Shown here in pieces: positions 27,432-36,395 of a stretch of DNA of 64,000 nucleotides. Within the stretch, counting starts at the first letter, position 1; each line of letters begins with the position of its first letter. Made by a program: the position numbers and the translations under genes. Below the pieces are notes generated by a model. It was not told the origin of the DNA. It worked only from the letters and a program-made list of their open reading frames with translations, and ran no database searches. This DNA comes from Mycobacteriales bacterium (GTDB lineage Bacteria > Actinomycetota > Actinomycetes > Mycobacteriales > Mycobacteriaceae), in assembly GCA_018376445.1 (NCBI GenBank), contig JAHABL010000008.1, forward strand, positions 70,738 to 134,737, written 5' to 3'.

Positions 27432-28361
27432 ATGGCTTTCCGTAGTAGCAACCCCGTACTGGGTGCGCTCAACCGCCAAGGCAACACCGCGGCGGGAGGT
27501 TACCAGCAGCAATACGGACAACAACAGTACGAACAGCAGGGACAAAATCCTTACGCACAATTCGGACAGGCCCAGGCAGGTTTTGCCCAGGGCGCTAGCT
27601 ACTATGGCCAACAGGAATTCCAGCAGTACGTACAGGCGCCTGGCCAGGTGCCATTGCAGACTAATTCGCGCGCGATCACGATCGACGATGTCGTCACGAA
27701 GACAGGCATCACCTTGGGTGTCATTATCGCGTCCGCGATAATCAGCTTTATCGTGGCTCTGCGCAATCCAACCGCCGGACTGGGGCTGCTCCTCGTCGGC
27801 GCAATCGCGTCCCTCATTGTCGTCCTCATCGCAACCTTCGGTAAGAAGATGCAGTCGGCTCCGATTACCATCTCCTACGCCATTTTCGAAGGTCTGTGGG
27901 TGGGCGCCTTTTCCCAGATTGTGGCAGGCGTTAATGTCGCCGGTTCGCCCGCTATGGGAATCATCTTCGGTGCGTTAGCAGGTACCATCGGCGTCTTTAT
28001 CGGCATGTTGGTGGTCTACCGTACTGGTGCTATTCGAGTAACCCCCAAGTTCACCCGTATCCTCATTGGCTGCATCTTCGGTATTCTTGCCGTGGTCGTC
28101 GTCAATCTACTGGCAAGCCTCATCGCAGGTCGTCCTGACTTCTTTAGCATCTACAGTGGTGGACCCATCGCGATCGTCTTCTCCCTCATCTGCATTGTGC
28201 TGGCAGCACTATCCTTCCTGAGTGACTTCGACTCGGTGGATCATGCTGTTCGCGCTGGTGTCCCTGCCGGCTACGCCTGGGGTCTGGCGCTTGGCCTGGC
28301 CGTGACGCTGGTGTGGCTCTACACCGAGATTCTGCGCCTTTTGTCCTACTTCCGCGATTAG
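27432..28361 (+). CDS. Bax inhibitor-1/YccA family membrane protein
   Basis: 309 residues from ATG 27432, nine bases after AAAGGA; an upstream in-frame ATG would add nine residues. A Gln/Tyr/Gly-rich cytoplasmic N-terminus (about residues 18-78, many QQYGQ-type units) precedes seven hydrophobic segments. The conserved SYAIFEGLWVGAFS and the C-terminal FLSDFDSVDHAV region with its paired acidic residues are diagnostic of the BI-1/YccA (UPF0005) family, which in bacteria leaks calcium or protons or regulates FtsH. The low-complexity head looks like the QQ-rich heads of actinobacterial membrane proteins. Confidence 0.88.
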   Translation: MAFRSSNPVLGALNRQGNTAAGGYQQQYGQQQYEQQGQNPYAQFGQAQAGFAQGASYYGQQEFQQYVQAPGQVPLQTNSRAITIDDVVTKTGITLGVIIASAIISFIVALRNPTAGLGLLLVGAIASLIVVLIATFGKKMQSAPITISYAIFEGLWVGAFSQIVAGVNVAGSPAMGIIFGALAGTIGVFIGMLVVYRTGAIRVTPKFTRILIGCIFGILAVVVVNLLASLIAGRPDFFSIYSGGPIAIVFSLICIVLAALSFLSDFDSVDHAVRAGVPAGYAWGLALGLAVTLVWLYTEILRLLSYFRD

Positions 28362-28462
28362 AACTGCGGAGAAGCGCACCGCGGGGCCGAGACGTCGTCG
28401 GGAGTACCAAACCCGCAGGCCTCTCCCTTGCACTAACTAGGAAATCGTCCACAAACTACGAC

Positions 28463-28498
28463 GTTGGGGGCGGGACTCAGTTGAGTTCCGCCCCCAAC
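28463..28498. terminator. bidirectional terminator after the BI-1 family gene
   Basis: Arms 28463-28479 and 28482-28498 (17 bp, one G-T mismatch) around the sequence GTTGGGGGCGG. It separates two converging genes. Confidence 0.7.
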
Positions 28499-28525
28499 CT
28501 CGTGTTATGAAGCAGTCTTGCGTCT

Positions 28526-30385
28526 TTACATTCGTGAGCCGTAGCCAACCCAGCGCTGTAGTGCATCCTGGATGGCCTGTGCGTAGAGACGACCGCCCTC
28601 TTCGCCGGGGTGGATGCCATCAGCCCGCACCACAGTGGGGTCCTTCGCGACAGCCTGGAACCAGCGGGCCAGATAAACGTTGTCGTACTTTTTCACCGCA
28701 GCATAGATCTGCTCGCGTGACTTTTCCATCCATGGCCGATCCCCATAGGGACTGACGAGAATGATGACGTGATTCGGACCAATTTCCTGAATAACACCGT
28801 CGATCTCACCCGGGGCTGCGTTACCGTTCGTTCCCAACCCGAGCACGACAAAGCGGTCCAGCGTGCCATCGCGTTTCATCTGTGCAATATGGTCAGGAGC
28901 CCAGGCCCAGGCGCGAGACACATCGGCATTCACGTAGATCCCCGGGAATGCCTGTTGTAGACTCGGCAGACTTGCCAGCATGACCGAATCTCCCAACGCA
29001 GTAATGTCATCACCGGTAGGAGCGGTGCGCTTTTCTTTCTCTAACTGTGGCTCCCACAGACGAGCCAGGCCCGGGCGTGATTCAATACCCGCAGCCCGCA
29101 TCGCCTCCAGATCGCGTTGAATCTCCGACTCTTTCGGTGCCGTTACCCCGGACACCACAGCCATCGCCGTAATGCCCACAATGACCACAAGTGCAGCGAG
29201 ATGCTGGGGGATCTTCCGGCTCGCTTTACGGGGGTGGAGTATGGGGTAGAAGAACGCGCGGAAGGTAGCGCCCACTCCGTGCCGCCGGAACGGCGTCTCG
29301 ATGTAGCGGTACCAGAATGCCGAAAGCAGCACAGTGATCACGAGTGCGATGAACCCGGCGATAAGGGAATGCTTTTGCCCGTGTGCTCGGAAAGGCTCCG
29401 AAATAATGACGATCAGCGGCCAATGCCAGAGGTAAAGACTGAATGACCGCTCTCCCAGCCACCGCAGGATGCGACTGTTGAAGATCCAGCTGACCGGTCC
29501 AATCTCCTGGACGATAGCATACAAGACAATGCCACTCAGCACAGAGGCCAGCGCGATGCCCCCACGATAGGTCCAGGCACCTGTATCGGGAAGCACAACA
29601 AAGAGAGCGCAAAGCCCGATAAGCGCCACGATCGAGTTAAAACCCACCACTTTGGGGAAACGTGCAAAGGTCTGATACTTCGGCCAAGAATCCGCCAACA
29701 GTGAGGCATTCCGAGACGACATCCAGAAGGCCATAAATGCGCCCAAAAGAAGGCCAAAGGCATGCGTATCCGTGCCGTAGTACACCCGGGTGGGGTCGAC
29801 TCCAGGCTGGTAGAGCACACCCATGAGGACAGCTGACGTGATTCCGAGGAGACCAGTCACCACCAACCAATGCTTCCGGCGCAAGCCCAAGGCACACAGC
29901 AGCACAAACAGCAGCGGCCAAATGACATAGAACTGCTCTTCTACCGCCAATGACCAGTAGTGGGAAAATACCTGCGGAACAGTGTCGGCGAAATAGCTGT
30001 GGGACTGCGCGATCTGTACCCAGTTGTTGGAGAAGGTCAGGATGCTCAGCATCTGCCAGCCCATACCCACCTGTGAGTCGCCAGCAATGACCAGGGTGAT
30101 GGCGGCTACTGTCGCCATCACAGTGAAAGCAGCCGGCAAAATACGGCGGATTCGTCGCGTCCAGAAGTACTTCAGCGAGATGCGTCCAGTGCTGGCGCGT
30201 TCACGAATGAGCAGTGACGTGATGAGGAAACCGGACAGGACGAAGAACACATCGACGCCCAGAAAACCCCCGTGAAAGGTAGGTTTAAAGAAGTGGTAAA
30301 GGACCACAGCTATCACAGCAAGACCGCGCAGCCCGTCGATACCGGGTACGCGGCGCAGTCGCGCTGACTGTGGTCGGTTTGCCAT
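28526..30385 (-). CDS. OafA/YrhL-type acyltransferase with C-terminal SGNH domain
   Basis: 619 residues. The acyltransferase-3 domain starts at IDGLRGLAVIAVVLYHF with the catalytic-type His, and GFLGVDVFFVLSGFLIT follows; about ten membrane spans reach to about residue 410. After an extracytoplasmic linker an SGNH/GDSL hydrolase-like domain shows ALGDSVML (near residue 465), GTNG and DGIHP (near 590), so the Ser, Gly, Asn and Asp-x-x-His blocks are all present. Such fusions O-acetylate cell-surface glycans or lipids in trans. The target is unknown. It stands alone and faces greA. Confidence 0.88.
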   Translation of the reverse strand: MANRPQSARLRRVPGIDGLRGLAVIAVVLYHFFKPTFHGGFLGVDVFFVLSGFLITSLLIRERASTGRISLKYFWTRRIRRILPAAFTVMATVAAITLVIAGDSQVGMGWQMLSILTFSNNWVQIAQSHSYFADTVPQVFSHYWSLAVEEQFYVIWPLLFVLLCALGLRRKHWLVVTGLLGITSAVLMGVLYQPGVDPTRVYYGTDTHAFGLLLGAFMAFWMSSRNASLLADSWPKYQTFARFPKVVGFNSIVALIGLCALFVVLPDTGAWTYRGGIALASVLSGIVLYAIVQEIGPVSWIFNSRILRWLGERSFSLYLWHWPLIVIISEPFRAHGQKHSLIAGFIALVITVLLSAFWYRYIETPFRRHGVGATFRAFFYPILHPRKASRKIPQHLAALVVIVGITAMAVVSGVTAPKESEIQRDLEAMRAAGIESRPGLARLWEPQLEKEKRTAPTGDDITALGDSVMLASLPSLQQAFPGIYVNADVSRAWAWAPDHIAQMKRDGTLDRFVVLGLGTNGNAAPGEIDGVIQEIGPNHVIILVSPYGDRPWMEKSREQIYAAVKKYDNVYLARWFQAVAKDPTVVRADGIHPGEEGGRLYAQAIQDALQRWVGYGSRM

Positions 30386-30503
30386 GAGGTCAATACTAAC
30401 GCGAAAGCGGGGAAAGCCGTCATATGGCCTTCCCCGCTGTCGCGGATTATTGAGTATTCTTCAGTCTCTTTACGAGACTCTTCTGTGGTACAGAAAGCTC
30501 GAA

Positions 30504-31001
30504 CTAGTCCTCGTGGTAGGGCTCGGCGGAGACCAGAGTGACTTCTGCAGTCTTCCCGTTGGGCAGGTCGTAGCTGCGGGTCTCGCCAACTTTGGCGCCC
30601 AGCAGTGCCTTGCCGAGAGGGGACTCAGGGGAGTAGGTCTCTAGATTGGGATCTCGACCGCCCTCTTCGCGAGTAGCGATCAGGAAGGTCTCGTCGTCGT
30701 CCTCATCGCCGTCGTAGTACACCTTGACGACGGAGCCGAGGCTAGCCACGCCCGATTCGGCCGGGGCTTCACCAATGGTGACGTTAGCGAGGAGTTCTTG
30801 GAGCTGACGAATACGCGCCTCTTCTTGGCCCTGTTGTTCGCGGGCAGCATGGTAGCCCCCGTTTTCCTTCAGGTCGCCTTCTTCGCGCCGCTCATTGATC
30901 TCGGCAGCGAGAATAGGACGATTCTCAATCAAAGCATCAAGCTCATTCTGCAGACGGTCATAGGCCTTCTGCGTCAGCCAGGTTGCTTGGGGTTCCGTCA
31001 T
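30504..31001 (-). CDS. greA: transcription elongation factor GreA
   Basis: 165 residues. The N-terminal coiled coil carries the acidic tip residues in INERREEGDLKENGGYHAAR, which coordinate Mg in the polymerase secondary channel. The C-terminal FKBP-like domain follows with SPLGKALLGAKVGE and a YEDLPNGK-type end. GreA stimulates transcript cleavage by backtracked RNA polymerase. An acidic insert (DGDEDDDE) sits in the C-terminal domain. It diverges from mca, as greA and mca do in M. tuberculosis. Confidence 0.95.
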   Translation of the reverse strand: MTEPQATWLTQKAYDRLQNELDALIENRPILAAEINERREEGDLKENGGYHAAREQQGQEEARIRQLQELLANVTIGEAPAESGVASLGSVVKVYYDGDEDDDETFLIATREEGGRDPNLETYSPESPLGKALLGAKVGETRSYDLPNGKTAEVTLVSAEPYHED

Positions 31002-31166
31002 AGTCGGTCCTCCATCTCCAATAAATACGCAAGCACGGCCCTAAGAGAGGCCGCGCATTAGTCTGAGTCTACCACGCAAGCAGCAGTTTTTCTCTGGTAG
31101 ATGCAAAATGGGCATTTCTTCCGCCCAAGATTTAGTGTGGACTTGTTGACAGTGAAGGAGGACCCA

Positions 31167-32093
31167 ATGGCAAAGTATCGGCTTCTCGCCGTGCACGCGC
31201 ACCCTGACGATGAAGCGTCTAAAGGGGCAGCTACCCTTGCTCGTTATGCCGATGAAGGGCATGACGTGATGGTCGCTACCCTCACCGGTGGCGAACGAGG
31301 AGATGTACTCAACCCAACCATTAAAGATCCTGCGATTTTCGAGAATCTTCATGAAGTGCGTATCGCAGAGATGGCGACCTCCGCCGCCGTACTGGGTGTC
31401 CGGCACCGCTGGCTGGGATTCGTGGACTCCGGTCTCCCTGAAGGAGATCCCTTGCCCGAGCTCCCCGAAGGATCCTTCGCCACGCTTGACCCTTACGAGG
31501 CAGCCGAACCGCTGGTGCGGCTCATACGCGAATTCCGTCCCCACGTCATCATCACCTATGACGAAAATGGCGGATACCCGCACCCCGACCACATTCAGAC
31601 CCATCTAGTGTCCATGATCGCCTGGCGAGAGGCTGCAAACCCTGCGGCATTCCCCGAATCCGGGGAAGCCTGGGCCCCCTTCAAGATCTACTACGATCGC
31701 AATCTCACCCGGGAACGTTTCATCGCCATCCATGAGGAGTATGAGCGTCGTGGTCTCCCCAGCCCCTACGCAGCATTGCTCGAAGGCTGGGGCAAGGATA
31801 AGGGCAAAGGATTCGACCGGGTGACTACCCGAGTTGAGTGTGGAGACTATTTTGGGCACCGCGAAAAGGCCCTCCAGGCACACGCCACCCAGATTGATCC
31901 CGCCAGCGTGTTTTTCTTTGCACCGCTCGATATTCAACGGGCTGCCTGGCCGTGGGAACATTTTGAATTGGCAGGTACCCGTGTTTCCGTCACCCTCCCC
32001 GAAGAAGGACTTTTTGGTCAACTGCCCAACAATTCAGAGGTAGATGCGACCGCTTTGGCAGAGCCGTTAGAACCGGGTGCTCTTTCTCACTAA
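31167..32093 (+). CDS. mca: mycothiol S-conjugate amidase
   Basis: 308 residues from ATG 31167 with GAAGGAGG upstream. The LmbE/PIG-L fold shows the zinc-binding AHPDDE (residues 11-16), and TYDENGGYPHPDHI gives the third ligand and catalytic Asp region. It is of the Mca rather than MshB type by length and by the ERRGLPSPY region. Mca cleaves mycothiol S-conjugates to mercapturic acids that are exported, which is xenobiotic detoxification in the cytosol. Its presence places the host among mycothiol-making actinobacteria. Confidence 0.92.
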   Translation: MAKYRLLAVHAHPDDEASKGAATLARYADEGHDVMVATLTGGERGDVLNPTIKDPAIFENLHEVRIAEMATSAAVLGVRHRWLGFVDSGLPEGDPLPELPEGSFATLDPYEAAEPLVRLIREFRPHVIITYDENGGYPHPDHIQTHLVSMIAWREAANPAAFPESGEAWAPFKIYYDRNLTRERFIAIHEEYERRGLPSPYAALLEGWGKDKGKGFDRVTTRVECGDYFGHREKALQAHATQIDPASVFFFAPLDIQRAAWPWEHFELAGTRVSVTLPEEGLFGQLPNNSEVDATALAEPLEPGALSH

Positions 32094-32157
32094 CCGAACT
32101 CAGAGTTTCTGCTCTGCAGGGGGCGACGGCTGGCCGGAAGTTGGTTAACCTGGAAAG

Positions 32158-32973
32158 GTGAGAACCAAAGCCCTTCGGCGTTGGTTACGGCACCCCCTTG
32201 CTAATACGGCACGGGCGGTACTGTACCCCTTGTATGAGCAGCGTTTGCTCTGCACGATTGCGCCTCTGCCGAAACCCGCCCACATCGCGGTGATGTGCGA
32301 CGGCAATCGTCGCTGGGCGCGAGAAGCTGGATTTACTGATGTAGCCAGCGGGCACCGCGCGGGTGCTCTCAAAATCGTAGAGATGTTGGAATGGTGCAGC
32401 GAGATCGACGGCATCTACTGCGTCACCCTCTACCTGCTCTCCGCAGAGAATCTGGGGAGAGCAGCTGATGAACTCAATGAGCTTCTTGCCATCATTCGTG
32501 ATGTTGTCGAGGAGATTGCCGCGCCGGGCCACGATTGGCGCATCCACCTGATGGGTCATATCGACCTGCTTCCCGACTCCATCGCAGCGGCATTGCGCCG
32601 AGCTGAGACGAATACCGCACATCGCACAGGTATTACTGTCAACGTGGCAGTCGGCTACGGGGGACGACAAGAAATCTGCGATGCGGTGCAGGAGCTGCTT
32701 ACAGATGAGATCGCCCGCGGCATGTCAGCTGAGGAGTTGGTTCAATCGGTGACGGTGGACGCTATCGGTGGGCACCTCTACACCTCAGGGCAACCAGACC
32801 CCGATCTTGTTATCCGCACATCAGGGGAGCAGCGGCTTTCAGGCTTCCTGCTCTGGCAGACGGCTTACTCGGAAATCTGGTTCACCGACGCCTATTGGCC
32901 AGAGTTTCGTCGCGTCGACTTTTTGCGGGCATTGCGAGACTTTGCGTCTCGTCACCGCCGCTATGGAAGATAA
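32158..32973 (+). CDS. uppS: short-chain cis-isoprenyl diphosphate synthase (Z-FPP synthase type)
   Basis: 271 residues starting at GTG 32158. The cis-prenyltransferase signature MCDGNRRWAR (residues 46-55, catalytic Asp48), VTLYLLSAENLGR and the C-terminal PDLVIRTSGEQRLSGFLLWQ motif (in parts) are intact. By position between mca and coaA it matches M. tuberculosis Rv1086, which makes C15 Z,E-farnesyl diphosphate as primer for decaprenyl phosphate. The usual 'M-D-G-N' is M-C-D-G-N here. The longer-chain paralogue should lie elsewhere. Confidence 0.88.
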   Translation: MRTKALRRWLRHPLANTARAVLYPLYEQRLLCTIAPLPKPAHIAVMCDGNRRWAREAGFTDVASGHRAGALKIVEMLEWCSEIDGIYCVTLYLLSAENLGRAADELNELLAIIRDVVEEIAAPGHDWRIHLMGHIDLLPDSIAAALRRAETNTAHRTGITVNVAVGYGGRQEICDAVQELLTDEIARGMSAEELVQSVTVDAIGGHLYTSGQPDPDLVIRTSGEQRLSGFLLWQTAYSEIWFTDAYWPEFRRVDFLRALRDFASRHRRYGR

Positions 32974-33033
32974 CGCCGACGCAACCAGGCGAGTCTGATA
33001 CTACCGTTCTCCAGCGGATACAACTGTGGTCTG

Positions 33034-33073
33034 TGCACAGGTGCTATCTGGGGGGGGGGAGAGTACCTGTGCA
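33034..33073. other. hairpin with a G10 tract in its loop
   Basis: TGCACAGGT at 33034-33042 pairs perfectly with 33065-33073. The 22-base loop contains ten consecutive G (33050-33059). It sits between the converging uppS and coaA genes and may act as a terminator. Confidence 0.5.
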
Positions 33074-33094
33074 TTCACACAGGCGTCCGCAGGT

Positions 33095-34027
33095 TCAGAT
33101 TTTCCGCAGCATGACATGCTGGATCTTGTGGTTGACATCCTTACGAAGAATGAGGTCGGCACGTAGTTTGGTCGGAAGGATATTCTCTTCGAGATTCTTC
33201 TGGTTTGTGCTTTGCCAAACCTCGTGGGCGAAAGCGTAGAGCTCCTCATCCGACATGTGGATGAACTGGTTGTAGTAGCTGGTAGGATCCTGGAAGGCGG
33301 TGTCTCGCAACATGAAAATTCGGTTGAGGAACCACTTTTCGATGTCTTCGGTGGCAGCATCCACATAAATCGAAAAGTCAAAGAAATCGGACACCATCAT
33401 GGTTGGGCCAGTCTGCAGTACGTTGAGCCCTTCAATGATGAGGATGTCTGGTTGGCGCACTTCCTGCAATTTGCCCGGAATGATGTCGTAAATGCCGTGG
33501 TCGTATACCGGTGCGTAGGCAACTTCTTCACCATTCTTCACCGCAGAGAGGAAATCCAACAGCGCACGGCGATCGTAGGATTCAGGGAAGCCTTTGCGCT
33601 CCATAATGCCGCGTTCTTCCAACACGGCTGTTGGGTAGAGGAACCCGTCCGTCGTCACCAGATCCACGCGAGGATGTGTTTCCCACCGAGAAAGGAGGAT
33701 CTGAAGCACGCGTGCGGTCGTGGACTTTCCAACCGCGACAGAGCCCGCAATAGCTATAACAAAAGGAGACTCCTTTTGCTCGTAGATGCCGTCAAAGAAC
33801 TCCTGTGACGTGTCGTACAGCAGGCTCTTATTTCGCATCTGGAAGTAGAGCAGACGCGAGAGGGGGAGATAGATCTTGGCAATCTCCTCCAGGTCCACTT
33901 GATCGCCTAAGCCGCGGATGGATTCGAGCTCATCTTCAGTGAGAACCATCGGCCAGGACTTGCGGAGTTTGCGCCAGTCTTCTCGGGGGAAGCAATGGAA
34001 GGGACTGGGTACCTGATCTTGAATCAT
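33095..34027 (-). CDS. coaA: type I pantothenate kinase
   Basis: 310 residues. P-loop GSVAVGKS (95-102), then DLVTTDGFLYPTAVLEERGIM and the YSHHxYD-like YDHGIYDI block, and the IDVEGLNVLQ-equivalent LIIEGLNVLQTG are all typical of prokaryotic CoaA. It phosphorylates pantothenate, the first and feedback-regulated step of CoA synthesis. Its length matches the E. coli and mycobacterial enzymes (about 312). It diverges from glyA, as Rv1092c and Rv1093 do. Confidence 0.95.
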   Translation of the reverse strand: MIQDQVPSPFHCFPREDWRKLRKSWPMVLTEDELESIRGLGDQVDLEEIAKIYLPLSRLLYFQMRNKSLLYDTSQEFFDGIYEQKESPFVIAIAGSVAVGKSTTARVLQILLSRWETHPRVDLVTTDGFLYPTAVLEERGIMERKGFPESYDRRALLDFLSAVKNGEEVAYAPVYDHGIYDIIPGKLQEVRQPDILIIEGLNVLQTGPTMMVSDFFDFSIYVDAATEDIEKWFLNRIFMLRDTAFQDPTSYYNQFIHMSDEELYAFAHEVWQSTNQKNLEENILPTKLRADLILRKDVNHKIQHVMLRKI

Positions 34028-34128
34028 CGCTATTAACTATAGACCGGTCAACGCACTAAACTAGAGAACTGAGATGTGCAAAGAATGAGACTGCACCTGA
34101 ACCACCTTTTTGGAGTGTGAGCCACCGA

Positions 34129-35439
34129 ATGAGTGACCAGAATCTTGAGGGCAAGGACCTGCGCTACCTCTCTCTGGGTGAACTGGACCCAGAGCTGTTG
34201 GAGGCTGTGAAAGGCGAACTGTCCCGCCAGCGTGACACCTTGGAAATGATCGCCTCGGAGAACTTTGTCCCGCGCGCCGTGCTGCAGCTGCAGGGCTCTG
34301 TTCTCACCAACAAGTACGCCGAAGGCTACCCCGGTCGCCGCTACTACGGTGGTTGTGAAAACGTCGACATCGTCGAGGACCTGGCTCGGGAACGTGCCAA
34401 GTCTCTCTTCGGTGCCGAATTCGCCAATGTGCAGCCCCACTCTGGTGCCCAAGCTAACGCCGCAGTGCTTTCCACTCTCATGCAGCCGGGTGAGCGACTT
34501 CTGGGTCTCAACCTTGCACACGGTGGCCACCTTACCCACGGTATGAAGCTCAACTTCTCCGGCAAGCTCTATGAGGTGCATGCCTATGGTGTTGAAGAGG
34601 ACACCATGATGATCGACATGGACAAGGTGCGGGAGAAGGCTCTTGAGTGCCAGCCGCAAGTTATCGTGGCTGGTTGGTCCGCCTACCCGCGCCACGAGGA
34701 TTTCGCTGCTTTCCGCTCCATCGCCGACGAGGTTGGTGCCAAGCTGTGGGTGGATATGGCTCACTTTGCCGGCCTGGTCGCAGCGGGGCTGCACCCGTCC
34801 CCGGTTCCGCACGCTGACGTAGTCTCAACCACTGTGCACAAGACTCTGGCAGGCCCCCGATCCGGCATGATTCTCGCAAAGCAGGAGTACGCCAAGCGGA
34901 TCAACTCCAACGTGTTCCCCGGCCAGCAGGGTGGCCCGCTGATGCACGCTGTTGCTGCCAAGGCCGCTGCTCTCAAGATTGCGGCATCGGCGCAGTTCAA
35001 GGAGCGTCAGGAGCGTACTCTGCGCGGCGCTAAAATCCTCGCCGAGCGTCTGCTCGCCGACGATGTTCAGAAGAATGGCGTTACCGTACTGACCGGCGGT
35101 ACCGATGTTCACCTGGTGCTGGTGGATCTGCGGAATTCCGACATGGACGGACAGGTCGCCGAAGACTTGCTCCACGAGGCAGGTATTACCGTCAACCGTA
35201 ATGCCGTGCCGTTCGATCCCCGTCCGCCGATGGTCACCTCCGGCCTGCGTATCGGCACCCCGGCTCTTGCCACCCGCGGTTTCGATGACGCGGAGTTCGA
35301 AGAGGTTGCTGACATCATTGGCACCGCTCTAGCTCAGGGCAAGGATGCCGATGTAGAGGCTCTGCGCGCCCGCGTTACCAAACTGTGCGAACAGGTTCCG
35401 CTGTACGACGGCCTGGAAGATTGGAAGATGCTTGACTGA
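34129..35439 (+). CDS. glyA: serine hydroxymethyltransferase
   Basis: 436 residues from ATG 34129; a GTG four codons upstream is too close to the GGAG at 34112 to be favoured. The substrate region MIASENFVPRAVL, QPHSGAQANAA and the PLP lysine in VVSTTVHKTLAGPRSG are intact. It interconverts serine and glycine while charging tetrahydrofolate with a one-carbon unit. The TGA overlaps the start region of the next gene. Confidence 0.96.
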   Translation: MSDQNLEGKDLRYLSLGELDPELLEAVKGELSRQRDTLEMIASENFVPRAVLQLQGSVLTNKYAEGYPGRRYYGGCENVDIVEDLARERAKSLFGAEFANVQPHSGAQANAAVLSTLMQPGERLLGLNLAHGGHLTHGMKLNFSGKLYEVHAYGVEEDTMMIDMDKVREKALECQPQVIVAGWSAYPRHEDFAAFRSIADEVGAKLWVDMAHFAGLVAAGLHPSPVPHADVVSTTVHKTLAGPRSGMILAKQEYAKRINSNVFPGQQGGPLMHAVAAKAAALKIAASAQFKERQERTLRGAKILAERLLADDVQKNGVTVLTGGTDVHLVLVDLRNSDMDGQVAEDLLHEAGITVNRNAVPFDPRPPMVTSGLRIGTPALATRGFDDAEFEEVADIIGTALAQGKDADVEALRARVTKLCEQVPLYDGLEDWKMLD

Positions 35440-36355
35440 TGTGGAGCTGACGGGTGCGGGGGAGGCCTCTACAGAGGTTCTTCCCACCCTCGTCACCACA
35501 CCGACAGAAGCGCCGTCGGAAGCTGAGGCTTCCCCGGCGCTTCTGCGCATCGGCTGTGTTGTGGGGGTACAGCCCGACAAATGGCAACGTCGCTGGCAGG
35601 AAAATCGACCCGATGTGCGGACGTCCTGGGAGTTTGTTGATTCTGCCGTGCAATGGGAGGGCTTACGGACAGGGCGCTGGTCCATTGTGCTCGTCCGGAC
35701 AACCGTAGACCGCACTGCGGAGGCCACCAAAGAGACGGAGGTACCGTCACCCCTGCAGCTCCTTTCCTATGGGGCGGCCGATCTGAGTTTTCCCGCTGAC
35801 CTGGTGAAGCGTACGCATGTGGTGGAGCTCTACCAGGAACGCTGGGTTGTGTTGGGGAGAAAGAAGCACGACATCGGTCTGGTCTCCGAGGTAACCCTTG
35901 CCGACCTTGAGGACTTACCAGACAATCGTATCGGCAAGGGTGAGCTGGTCATCCCTGTGGGGGAGCCGCAACTGGCGCTCAGCTATGCGGAGTCGGGGAC
36001 GGGCATTGCGATTCTCCCGGAAACGCTCGCCAAAGTGGCGGGCACCTTCGAGGGCACCGCGCGGCCGTTGGTGATGGATGCAGCAACCCGAGTGTGTGCC
36101 GTGTGGCTCAAAGATCGCCCTGCTGAGTGTCCAGAAGAGCTTATCCAGGAGTTCATTGGGATGTTGCGGGGGCGCCGGGCGCAGTCCTCACGGTCCGGTG
36201 GTGCGTCTGTTGATGCTGCAGCTGCTGCTCGTAAAAAAACACGCAAGGAGAAGATTCAGTCCAGCCGTGTGCAGAGTCAGGAGCAGCGTCGTCAACGCAT
36301 TGCGGCGCGCCATGCTGCCAAACGAGCTGCACAAAAACGGGGGAGGCGCCGCTAA
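35432..36355 (+). CDS. LysR-substrate-binding-domain-like protein without HTH, basic tail
   Basis: About 307 residues. Residues 40-235 resemble a LysR type-2 periplasmic-binding effector domain (RIGCVVG start, LSYAESGTGIAILPETLAK at the core, PLVMDAATRVCAVWLKD), but the usual N-terminal winged helix is missing. A 25-residue acidic/Thr-rich head and a strongly basic, Arg/Ala/Gln-rich coiled C-terminal tail of about 60 residues replace it. Such proteins are annotated next to glyA in several corynebacteria. The basic tail might bind nucleic acid, which is inference. The start is TTG 35432 or GTG 35441; both overlap or abut the glyA stop, so it is coupled to glyA. Confidence 0.7.
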   Translation: MTDVELTGAGEASTEVLPTLVTTPTEAPSEAEASPALLRIGCVVGVQPDKWQRRWQENRPDVRTSWEFVDSAVQWEGLRTGRWSIVLVRTTVDRTAEATKETEVPSPLQLLSYGAADLSFPADLVKRTHVVELYQERWVVLGRKKHDIGLVSEVTLADLEDLPDNRIGKGELVIPVGEPQLALSYAESGTGIAILPETLAKVAGTFEGTARPLVMDAATRVCAVWLKDRPAECPEELIQEFIGMLRGRRAQSSRSGGASVDAAAAARKKTRKEKIQSSRVQSQEQRRQRIAARHAAKRAAQKRGRRR

Positions 36356-36395
36356 GGACGCATCCCCCGCCTCGACGAATAGTAATGATGGGGTT

